From NCBI GenBank assembly GCA_016719575.1, contig JADJYV010000013.1, forward strand, positions 186,001 to 250,000: 64,000 nt of DNA, written 5' to 3'. The stretch's first letter is position 1; each line of letters starts with the position of its first letter. The notes beneath the pieces were generated by a model, which saw only the letters and a program-made list of their open reading frames with translations, searched no databases and was not told where the DNA came from. This stretch comes from Pseudobdellovibrionaceae bacterium (GTDB lineage Bacteria > Bdellovibrionota > Bdellovibrionia > Bdellovibrionales > Bdellovibrionaceae). Positions 9,586 to 16,514 of the stretch are shown here, in pieces. Position numbers and translations under genes: made by a program.

Positions 9586-9636
9586 GATTTTTTCCTTTAG
9601 CAGTTTTAATGTTCTTAAGATGTTCATAGTAGTTTT

Positions 9637-10944
9637 TTATGAAGCGGCTCTGCATTTTTGGTAGTAAACCAAGGCCAGAGCCACTAAATATCTTGTCCTT
9701 TCGCAAAATTGGGTGTTTTTAATGTTTTTGTATCCTGATCCGTGTTTATGGGCTGCCATACATCCGCCACCGCAGAGAAAGCGGGCCCAACAGTTGTTGC
9801 AGTTGTTCAAATCAATGAGAGGTTTTTGATAAGCTTCTAAGGATTTTTGATTTAGCTCTATACCTTGACCGACTTGTTCATTTTTGAGATTGACATCCCA
9901 AGGGCAGGTCGAGATCTGGTTTCTGGCGTCAATCATTAAGAAAGACTTGCCGGCTCCACAGTAGTTTTCGGTGCGTGTCTGCGAATCGAGTGATTGAAAG
10001 TGCTGCTCAAAGGCGCGGATTTTTCGCAGCGCTGACTCGCCACCCTTTTCAAAAGCCTGCGCAGCTACCAGTGATAGTTGGCGCATGAACTCTTGGCTGG
10101 CGTTGAGATCATTCTCTGAAATCGAAAATGAAAAGTCATAACTGTCGACGTTGAATTGAGAGTAGAATTCATAGGCTTTTAACAAAGCGATGTTGTTATG
10201 ATCAAAGACACCATGAATCATGATATGTGAAAACTCAGACTTTCGTGCGAGCAGTCGCTCAAGCCCTTGAACGACCAGAGCAGTCGAAGAGGAGCCATTC
10301 TTAGTGGGACGCATTTGATCGTTGATTTCTGGGGGGCCATCCAAGCTGATAGTGATTGTGGCCCCTATTCGAGCTAGGAGCTCGACATTCTTTTCAGTCA
10401 GCAAAGTGCCGTTTGTAATGATGTTGTAGTTCACCCTTCGCTGTGGAGCGTGTTCTGAAATATACTTTGCAATCAACTCGATGGCTTCTGGGTAAAGCAG
10501 AGGTTCGCCGCCGAGAAAGCTAATGTTAAAGCCAAGTTGACTAGGCAATCGATTTAGAAAGAATTGAATCTGTGGCAAAGTTTTTTCAATAGATATTTTT
10601 GCAACGGCATCACCAAAGGTCCCATCGCCTCCAGCTGCGCAGTAATTGCAATGAAGGTTGCAGATTTGGGTTACATTCAGAGTTAAAAAGCGCACGTGGG
10701 TATCAATTTTGTTCGTTCGTGCATTAGGATTAATTTCTTCTTCCCAATTCTGGAGAGTGATTTGGGGTTCGGAATTATCTAAGGTTCTCCGAGGAATCTG
10801 CGAGCTTGTTAGCTCAATGGGTGAAAGGGCAGCCCAAGCGTCATTCGAAATTTCAGCGACCTCGAGATTGCGCCCATGAAAGGCAAGCAGTGTGCCTTCA
10901 TTTGATTTAACTCCAAGAATGTCCTTAAATCGGCGTAGTTCCAT
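9637..10944 (-). CDS. Radical SAM/SPASM peptide maturase
   Basis: 435 residues. Residues 1-45 resemble a small PqqD-like leader-recognition region (LLAFHGRNLEVAEISNDAWA). The radical SAM core has the cluster motif CNLHCNYC (Cys95, 99, 102) followed by FLGGEPLLYPE and TNGTLLT. The C-terminal SPASM part has two further Cys (about 334 and 352) and the pattern C382-x2-C385-x5-C391-x3-C395 with Cys414, enough for two auxiliary iron-sulfur clusters. Such enzymes introduce thioether, carbon-carbon or related bonds into short peptides; the likely substrate is the 40-residue product encoded 51 bp downstream. The ATG follows a GGAG ribosome site. It is the first gene of a sigma-54-controlled operon. 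Confidence 0.88.
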   Translation of the reverse strand: MELRRFKDILGVKSNEGTLLAFHGRNLEVAEISNDAWAALSPIELTSSQIPRRTLDNSEPQITLQNWEEEINPNARTNKIDTHVRFLTLNVTQICNLHCNYCAAGGDGTFGDAVAKISIEKTLPQIQFFLNRLPSQLGFNISFLGGEPLLYPEAIELIAKYISEHAPQRRVNYNIITNGTLLTEKNVELLARIGATITISLDGPPEINDQMRPTKNGSSSTALVVQGLERLLARKSEFSHIMIHGVFDHNNIALLKAYEFYSQFNVDSYDFSFSISENDLNASQEFMRQLSLVAAQAFEKGGESALRKIRAFEQHFQSLDSQTRTENYCGAGKSFLMIDARNQISTCPWDVNLKNEQVGQGIELNQKSLEAYQKPLIDLNNCNNCWARFLCGGGCMAAHKHGSGYKNIKNTQFCERTRYLVALALVYYQKCRAAS

Positions 10945-10955
10945 AGGTCTCCATG

Positions 10956-10974
10956 CAGTGACAAATTGTCACTG
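10956..10974 (-). promoter_or_regulatory. Perfect 8-bp palindrome in the leader of the radical SAM operon
   Basis: CAGTGACAAATTGTCACTG: 8-bp arms around a 3-base centre. It lies between the predicted start of transcription (about 10985) and the ribosome site. It may be an operator for a dimeric regulator or an RNA hairpin at the 5' end of the message; the sequence does not decide between them. Confidence 0.55.
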
Positions 10975-10995
10975 GTTCTCTAAACCCTCAGATTG

Positions 10996-11011
10996 TGCAA
11001 AGGCCGGGCCA
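10996..11011 (-). promoter_or_regulatory. Sigma-54 (-24/-12) promoter of the radical SAM peptide operon
   Basis: Minus-strand TGGCCCGGCCTTTGCA matches the consensus TGGCAC-N5-TTGCW with one mismatch and correct spacing. Transcription should start near 10985. The same operon ends with a sigma-54 activator, which strongly supports the call. No enhancer-like repeats were identified with certainty in the 180 bp between the promoter and the IS. Confidence 0.72.
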
Positions 11012-11190
11012 GATTTGTCTTTTCACAGTCAGATAATTTCCATTAAATTTCAGATAGTTGAGCGCGGCGTAGCTTAAGAAATCATTGGGCATGCGTGGAG
11101 CCATAATGTAACTATTTCGTGATTGTCAAAGACGAAGTCGGCGAGGTCTTTCTATTGCGCCCAGGAAATGGCTTGTTTGCTTATAGTTCA

Positions 11191-11246
11191 AGAACTGCCC
11201 CACCAAATTGTACTTAGAAGGCCCCACCAAGGGGCTTTTTTATTAT
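11191..11246. repeat. Left terminal inverted repeat of the IS, with inward terminator
   Basis: The outer 43 bases match the right end exactly; a one-base indel follows and then the match resumes. The inner part, 11221-11241, is GCCCC-ACCAA-GGGGC followed by six T, a terminator-shaped hairpin that acts on transcripts entering the element from the left. Confidence 0.9.
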
Positions 11247-11351
11247 TCAAATCAAAAGATCCTTTAATCTTTTCTTGTTTTTTCACCTTGAGAGCCCTTC
11301 GCTGGACGGGAACGCATACTTACCTAGCCAAACCTACGGCTATCACTCCGC

Positions 11352-12275
11352 CTACGGAAGGCTGGCCACCGCAGCCCTCTCTCCTAAATTGTTATAAAAA
11401 CAATAGATTTCCAAATGTCTCTGTAAATTCTCTTTCAACTTCGTCGTGCACCAGGATCTTCTGGTTAGTCTTCGAATATTCGCGCGCAACTTCGCACACC
11501 GCTGATTTAGAGTAAACATCGGATCATAGACCTGCTTCTGGTACTTCTCATGCAATCGATCCCGATGACGCTCTTTTTCTGAACGATTAAAAACCTTATG
11601 CTCAATCCCTGGAAAGAACTCCTCAGTGAACTTCCTATAGCTCGGCTTTGCATCAGATCTGATTTCTTGTGGTTTTAAACCTCTTAACTCTGTAAAGCAC
11701 TGTCTTAAAACATCCTCCCTCTCGTCTTTCCTTGGACCGTACTTATCGTAGGAGATCTTTGCAAGGCGCCCCTTCGGCGGAGCTACTGCAACCTGGGTTC
11801 TTAGAATTCTATAGGCATCGTCAACAAATAGCAAAACGCTCAGTGGTTTTAGCTTTGTGTGCTCAATCGTTTCAAGCTCATCGAAGTAGAGTTGTCCAAT
11901 GTCAACAGGGGCATTTGCTTTAAGCGAAGAAACGTGCCGGTGGATCCATAAAAACTTCGCTTCGACAGTGTTTTTAGAGATTCTGAGGGTGCGAGCGATT
12001 CCCCTCATCGGCATACCCTCGCAAAGCAGCTGAAAGATGACTCGATTAAGTTGTGGCTTCTTTTGGTAATAAGTAGCGCTGGAGCTTCTGGACGAGAGAG
12101 TTTTGCCACAGGCTTTGCACTGAAACCTTCGAACATTTTGATTATTTCTTTTAATGCGAAAGAAACCTTTTTTTATGAAAACTCCACCAGGAAGTCTGTG
12201 ATGGAGGCATGCGGAGTTGCTACAAAGCTTTGGTGAATAGGACATGTGGAGCGAAAAAGGCAAAAGGAAAGCCAT
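11352..12275 (-). CDS. Transposase of the IS (zinc-ribbon, IS1-like)
   Basis: About 307 residues, or 297 if translation starts at the ATG at 12245. The N-terminal zinc ribbon has Cys in LCSNSAC and RRFQCKACGKTLSS. A helix-turn-helix follows (GMPMRGIARTLRISKNTVEAKF), then a catalytic region with acidic residues in YFDELETIEH and IRSDAKPSY, and a basic C-terminus. The layout is that of IS1/IS1595-like DDE transposases, whose product cuts and joins the terminal inverted repeats. The frame is intact. No good ribosome site precedes either start, which would keep expression low. Confidence 0.85.
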   Translation of the reverse strand: MAFLLPFSLHMSYSPKLCSNSACLHHRLPGGVFIKKGFFRIKRNNQNVRRFQCKACGKTLSSRSSSATYYQKKPQLNRVIFQLLCEGMPMRGIARTLRISKNTVEAKFLWIHRHVSSLKANAPVDIGQLYFDELETIEHTKLKPLSVLLFVDDAYRILRTQVAVAPPKGRLAKISYDKYGPRKDEREDVLRQCFTELRGLKPQEIRSDAKPSYRKFTEEFFPGIEHKVFNRSEKERHRDRLHEKYQKQVYDPMFTLNQRCAKLRANIRRLTRRSWCTTKLKENLQRHLEIYCFYNNLGERAAVASLP

Positions 12276-12348
12276 GCGGGACTCTGTTTGTGGTGGAGAT
12301 AAGCTAAAGAGCCCAGTTAGTTTCGGATGAAAGCATCAGGGGTTCGGA

Positions 12349-12403
12349 TAATAAAAAAGCCCCTTGGTGGGGCCTTCTAAGTACAATTTGGTGGGGCAGT
12401 TCT
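12349..12403. repeat. Right terminal inverted repeat of the IS
   Basis: Mirror of the left end with one base fewer in the inner hairpin (GCCC-CACCAA-GGGC, then six T on the minus strand). It would terminate transcription arriving from the ABC transporter gene before it reaches the transposase. Confidence 0.9.
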
Positions 12404-14121
12404 TATAGTTCAATCACTTGATGATGAAAAGTCGAAAGCCTGTCTGCAGAATGGGCAAAGGTCACAAGTGTCATGTTGGGCAACTTTTCGAGAAGAGTCT
12501 TAAAGAGCTCTGCTTCTATAGCGTGCTCAAGGGCGGAGGTGGACTCGTCCAAAAAAACCAAATCGGGTCGATGAATAAAGATGCGGGCGAAGCTAATGCG
12601 CTGTTGTTCGCCGACTGAAAAAAGGTCGGTCCAATTTGCAGCTTCAGGCAAAAACTTTTTAAGATGTGAGATCTGCGCACTATTCATTGCTGCGATCAAG
12701 GCCTCTTCAGAAAAATTTTGTGAAGTTTCTGGATAAGTTAACAGATCTCTAAAAGACCCAATGGGCAAGTAAGGCTTTTGCGAAAGCACCAAGGTCTTAT
12801 GTTTTTGTGATTTTGTGATTAAGCCGCTGGTGTATGGCCAGATTCCATTGAGTACTCTGAGAAGTGTGCTTTTTCCTTGTCCAGAACGACCGGCAATTAA
12901 AATTCGCTGTCCTGGATGGACATCAAAATTCAAGTTCTTGATAAGACACTGTTGCTGTGGAGTGTACACAGAAAGTCCGGAGGTATGGATGGGAAGACTT
13001 GCCTCATCAAGACCTGGCTCGCGAAGTTTAAAGTCTTCCAAGGTTAATAAAAACCCACCGAGCCGTCGAACGACAGAGTTGAGGCGCATTGTTTTTGCAT
13101 ACATGTCGACAAAAACAGAGACCGATCCTTGGAGTTGACCAAAGGCACTTCCGATTTGAAAAAGATGTCCTAGAGTGATTTCTTTAGTAAAAACCTTTGA
13201 GCCACAGACTAGAAACGGAAATATATAGGCTATCTGGCCATAGATGTTGGTTGTAAATATTAAATTCTTTTGATTTTTAATCAACACGTTAAAGTTGGCC
13301 AAAATTTGAGAAAATTTATTTGTCAGATTTTGTTTTTCGAAATTTTCTCCGCTCAAAAGGGCAATACTCTCGCTATTTTCTCTGAGACGTACGAGAAGAT
13401 AGCGGAAATCGGCCTCAAGCTTCTGCTGCACGAAGTTGAGTTTAGATAAAGGATAGCCAACTTTATGAGCGATCCAGGTCCCCACGAATGCGTAAAGCAA
13501 ACATACCCATACTAGGTAGCGCGGGATTTCAACAGTGTAGTCAACAATACGAAATTGAAATGTGCTTGAGAGACCCCAGAGAATTCCAATAAAAGATACA
13601 AATGTAATAAATTCGCGAAAAACCTTTTCGCCGATTTCGAGACTGAGATCCGTTAACTCACGGATATCTTCAGAGACTCGTTGGTCTGGGTTGTCCATAG
13701 AATTCGGATGAATGTGCCACAGGTAGTAGTTTTTATGATTTAGCCATTTCGTTAAGGTTTTTTCTGTCAGCCACTGGCGCCATAAAACAGCAATTTTCTG
13801 TAAGACGAAGAACTTATAAGCGAAGATCAATGAATAGATGATGCCAATAAGAAAAAAGATCCAGAGCTGCTTAAAAAACTCGTCTCTATTCAAATTTTGA
13901 AGAGCGTTATAGAAATCTTGATTCCATCGATTCAATAGCACGAGGCTATAGACAGTTCCGCCAACGAGGGTCAGCAGAAGCAATGAGAGTGTCCAAACCT
14001 TATATTTGTATTTGGACTTTATCCAGAATGGGACGATCAATTCGTTGAATACGATGAGGTGAGCGGACCATTTTGAACTTTTATTCGGAGAACTTTCTAG
14101 ACTTTTTGGCATAATAGTCAT
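12403..14121 (-). CDS. ABC transporter, fused permease and ATPase (YddA/SbmA-BacA-like)
   Basis: 572 residues. The N-terminal half carries membrane segments and a signature of the COG4178 group (WRQWLTEKTLTKWL, then DNPDQRVSEDI). The C-terminal half is an ATPase with Walker A GRSGQGKS, the variant signature SVGEQQR and Walker B LVFLDESTSALE. This group is annotated as vitamin B12, bleomycin or antimicrobial-peptide transport. It lies directly upstream of the radical SAM peptide operon on the same strand, now separated by the IS; before the insertion the gap was about 250 bp. Transport of the modified peptide is an attractive inference but not shown. The FadL-type gene diverges 37 bp away. Confidence 0.85.
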   Translation of the reverse strand: MTIMPKSLESSPNKSSKWSAHLIVFNELIVPFWIKSKYKYKVWTLSLLLLTLVGGTVYSLVLLNRWNQDFYNALQNLNRDEFFKQLWIFFLIGIIYSLIFAYKFFVLQKIAVLWRQWLTEKTLTKWLNHKNYYLWHIHPNSMDNPDQRVSEDIRELTDLSLEIGEKVFREFITFVSFIGILWGLSSTFQFRIVDYTVEIPRYLVWVCLLYAFVGTWIAHKVGYPLSKLNFVQQKLEADFRYLLVRLRENSESIALLSGENFEKQNLTNKFSQILANFNVLIKNQKNLIFTTNIYGQIAYIFPFLVCGSKVFTKEITLGHLFQIGSAFGQLQGSVSVFVDMYAKTMRLNSVVRRLGGFLLTLEDFKLREPGLDEASLPIHTSGLSVYTPQQQCLIKNLNFDVHPGQRILIAGRSGQGKSTLLRVLNGIWPYTSGLITKSQKHKTLVLSQKPYLPIGSFRDLLTYPETSQNFSEEALIAAMNSAQISHLKKFLPEAANWTDLFSVGEQQRISFARIFIHRPDLVFLDESTSALEHAIEAELFKTLLEKLPNMTLVTFAHSADRLSTFHHQVIEL

Positions 14122-14158
14122 CTAATTTTGCATTATCCGCGATAGAGGAGGCAAGAGA

Positions 14159-15406
14159 ATGTCTTTAAAATATGGTATTGGTTTGGCGGTTTGCCTTTTG
14201 TCTCAAATCGCGCGGGCATCCTTTGCTAACTACAACTCGATTTTAATTGGGGACCAAGCATCTGGAATGGGTGGCGCTTATACCGCTCTATCAAGTGATT
14301 CATCTGCTGTCGCATTTTATAATCCGGCAGGATTGGCGTTTTTAGAGGGACAGTCCTTTTCGGCAGCGGTTGGCATATACAAAAAGTTTGATACAACCTT
14401 TGGGGCTGAAGAAGACTACACAAAGGCCCCACTCCGAATTAACCAAGGATTTTTTAGAGCGATCCCATCTTCAACTGGAAATGTTATTCGCCTTGGCGAC
14501 TACACTGTCGGGTTGTCGATCGTAGTTCCAGATTTTGATAATTTTAAAGGAGATTTGCGCTCGAACACTACCAGTACAACGACTTTAAGTTATATTGATG
14601 AATCCTTATGGGTCGGTGGTGGAATTGCAAAAAAAATCTCTGAAAATCAGTCTTTAGGTTTGACCATGTACTACACAGCTCGAAGTTACACGCGATCACT
14701 CAATGATCGAAGCTTTCCAAATGCGACTGAGGCCATCTTGTACAACTCGGAAAAGCTAATTACCGAAAACGCTATCGTAGCCAATTTGGGATATCAAGCG
14801 AGACTTTCTGATCAGTGGTCTTTTGGTGTTAGCTTGCGTTTGCCAAACTTAACAGTCAAAGGTAATGGCTCCTACTTTGAGAGTAAAGTGATTACGAATC
14901 CGTACTCGTCGACATCAAAAAATCTCCCAGACCAGACTACGACAGTGCGTATCCCAGGAAAGCTAACCCTCGGTTTGGCATATAAAAATAGCGATGCCTA
15001 TTTGCTGTCATTCGATGCGACGGCTTATCAGGCTCTAGAGTATGAAGATTTTGAGGACCCAACTATTGCGACCCGTTATCGCCATTCCGGGATTTTTAAT
15101 CTCGCTGCTGGAGCCGAAGTGAAGTTTTATCCTTGGTTAAAGGCTCGAGTCGGCGGGTTTACTAATTTCTCATCCCATCCAGATCCGGATCTGGGGGCGG
15201 GAAGAGGTCAGCCAGACAAGGTCGATCAGCTTGGTTTTAGTGCCAATTTAGCCTTAATCTCGTCGGAACAACTTCAATACACTTTTGGCGGATATTACTC
15301 CGGCGGGAGAGGGAGATCGCTGCAAAGAATTAATCAGCAAAACGAGATTATTATCGTTACTCAACATGTGTTTACAATGCTAGTTGGAACAGCCTTTTCG
15401 TTTTAA
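14159..15406 (+). CDS. FadL/OmpP1/TodX-family outer-membrane protein
   Basis: 415 residues with a signal peptide ending near residue 20 (ARA) and the family's N-terminal signature GDQASGMGGAYTALSS followed by AVAFYNPAGLA. The rest is beta-barrel-like with a phenylalanine at the C-terminus (AFSF). FadL proteins let hydrophobic compounds such as long-chain fatty acids cross the outer membrane; in a predator this could serve uptake of prey lipids, which is inference. It has a strong GAGGAGG ribosome site and diverges from the ABC transporter. Confidence 0.85.
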   Translation: MSLKYGIGLAVCLLSQIARASFANYNSILIGDQASGMGGAYTALSSDSSAVAFYNPAGLAFLEGQSFSAAVGIYKKFDTTFGAEEDYTKAPLRINQGFFRAIPSSTGNVIRLGDYTVGLSIVVPDFDNFKGDLRSNTTSTTTLSYIDESLWVGGGIAKKISENQSLGLTMYYTARSYTRSLNDRSFPNATEAILYNSEKLITENAIVANLGYQARLSDQWSFGVSLRLPNLTVKGNGSYFESKVITNPYSSTSKNLPDQTTTVRIPGKLTLGLAYKNSDAYLLSFDATAYQALEYEDFEDPTIATRYRHSGIFNLAAGAEVKFYPWLKARVGGFTNFSSHPDPDLGAGRGQPDKVDQLGFSANLALISSEQLQYTFGGYYSGGRGRSLQRINQQNEIIIVTQHVFTMLVGTAFSF

Positions 15407-15533
15407 AAATTGTTTAGTTGACTTTGAGCACTTTGCTGAACTTAGGTCCTAAAAAATACTGGTAACAACACCCTCCGAGACTAAACAAAAAATATTAATT
15501 GCATCAGCAAATCACAGGCATCATCCTAGTTTT

Positions 15534-16514
15534 ATGTCACTCACGGTAAAATTTTGGGGAGTTCGCGGCTCACTTCCGTCATCTCCTTCGCCATACGATT
15601 GGACCAATCATATTGAAGGGCTGTTGCGCGGGTTTTTCAATGCCGGCCTACGAGAGCCGAATCAAGTTACAAAATATATTGAATCGCTCGGAACAGCTCA
15701 TTTAGGCGGTTACGGGGCGGCAACGACGTGTGTTGAAGTTCGCAGTGCAAAAAATAGAATTATCATAGACGGCGGTAGCGGAATTCGCTCACTCAGTGAG
15801 CAAATTATGAGCGGCAAAGCTGGAGCGAGTAAGGGCCCTTTTCATATTTTTATGACGCACTTTCATTGGGATCATATTATTGGTTTGCCATTTTTTGTGC
15901 CTCATTTTGTTCCAGGAGTGCAGGTTCATTATTATGCGGTCCAAGAGGATCTTGAAAAATTGATTCGCGGAGTTTTTTTACGGCCGTATTTTCCGGTGGC
16001 CTTTGAGTCATTAGCTGCAAAAATTCACTTTCATGTTATTGAGCCGCGGGAGCCTTTGCAGTTAGATGATATGACGATCACCCCCTATAAGCTAGATCAT
16101 CCCGATGCCTGTTGGGGATATCGTGTTGAATGCAATAAAAAGGTTTATTCTCATTGCGTGGACACCGAGGGGACGAGGGTCTCTCGCGAAGAAATGGGCG
16201 CGGATCTTCCTCTATATCAGAAGATTGATCTAATGTATTTTGACGCTCAATACACATTCCCTGAGTTAGCAGAAAAAGCAAATTGGGGACACAGCGCTTC
16301 TCAGGTGGGACTCGATATCGCGTTCCGTGAAGGAGTTAAACATCTTCTTTTTGCCCATCATGATCCGGGTGCGAGCATTCAACAGGTGCAAGAATTAAAA
16401 CGTCAGACTTTGGAATATTATGATTGGCGTTTGAACACGGCCAAAGAAAATAACGAGACTCTCAGTGCTGTTCAATGGGACTTTGCATACGAAGGTCTTA
16501 CCCTCAAGCTCTAG
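15534..16514 (+). CDS. MBL-fold metallo-hydrolase
   Basis: 326 residues with the metallo-beta-lactamase metal motif THFHWDHIIG, preceded by IIIDGGSGIR and followed by further metal ligands in LDHPDACWGY, DAQYT and LLFAHHDPG. The protein starts directly with the fold (MSLTVKFWGVRGSLPSS), without signal peptide, so it is cytoplasmic. Proteins beginning FWGVRGSLP hydrolyse phosphodiester or related bonds; the true substrate is unknown. It converges on the penicillin-binding protein gene, and the two stop codons share the palindrome CTAG at 16511-16514. Confidence 0.85.
   Translation: MSLTVKFWGVRGSLPSSPSPYDWTNHIEGLLRGFFNAGLREPNQVTKYIESLGTAHLGGYGAATTCVEVRSAKNRIIIDGGSGIRSLSEQIMSGKAGASKGPFHIFMTHFHWDHIIGLPFFVPHFVPGVQVHYYAVQEDLEKLIRGVFLRPYFPVAFESLAAKIHFHVIEPREPLQLDDMTITPYKLDHPDACWGYRVECNKKVYSHCVDTEGTRVSREEMGADLPLYQKIDLMYFDAQYTFPELAEKANWGHSASQVGLDIAFREGVKHLLFAHHDPGASIQQVQELKRQTLEYYDWRLNTAKENNETLSAVQWDFAYEGLTLKL

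Larger units (their letters stand above)
11191..12403. mobile_element. Insertion sequence, IS1-like, complete
   Basis: A 1213-bp element bounded by near-identical terminal inverted repeats (left 11191-11246, right 12349-12403) and flanked by a perfect 9-bp direct repeat TATAGTTCA at 11182-11190 and 12404-12412. It carries one transposase gene on the minus strand. Repeat structure, target duplication and open transposase all say the element is complete and inserted fairly recently. The duplication falls on the last codons of the ABC transporter gene, whose stop codon TAA is retained because the element ends in the right base, so the insertion leaves that protein unchanged. The 9-bp duplication and the transposase type fit the IS1 group; the exact family is unsure. 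Confidence 0.93.

Noticed and set aside
9467..9706. A 79-residue frame between the radical SAM gene and the kinase
   Set aside because: It overlaps the maturase 3' end, has no ribosome site and has an implausible Trp/Arg-rich end; the 40-residue frame at 9463-9585 with AAGGA is the better gene.
11107..11190. Protein-like short frame (VIVKDEVGEVFLLRPGNG) running into the IS
   Set aside because: Only about 28 codons after an upstream stop and no ribosome site; it might be a remnant of an older gene ending in the ABC gene's tail, but evidence is too thin.
15410..15488. 9-bp inverted repeat TTGTTTAGT / ACTAAACAA before the MBL gene
   Set aside because: The arms are 61 bases apart, AT-rich and without a T run; chance cannot be excluded.
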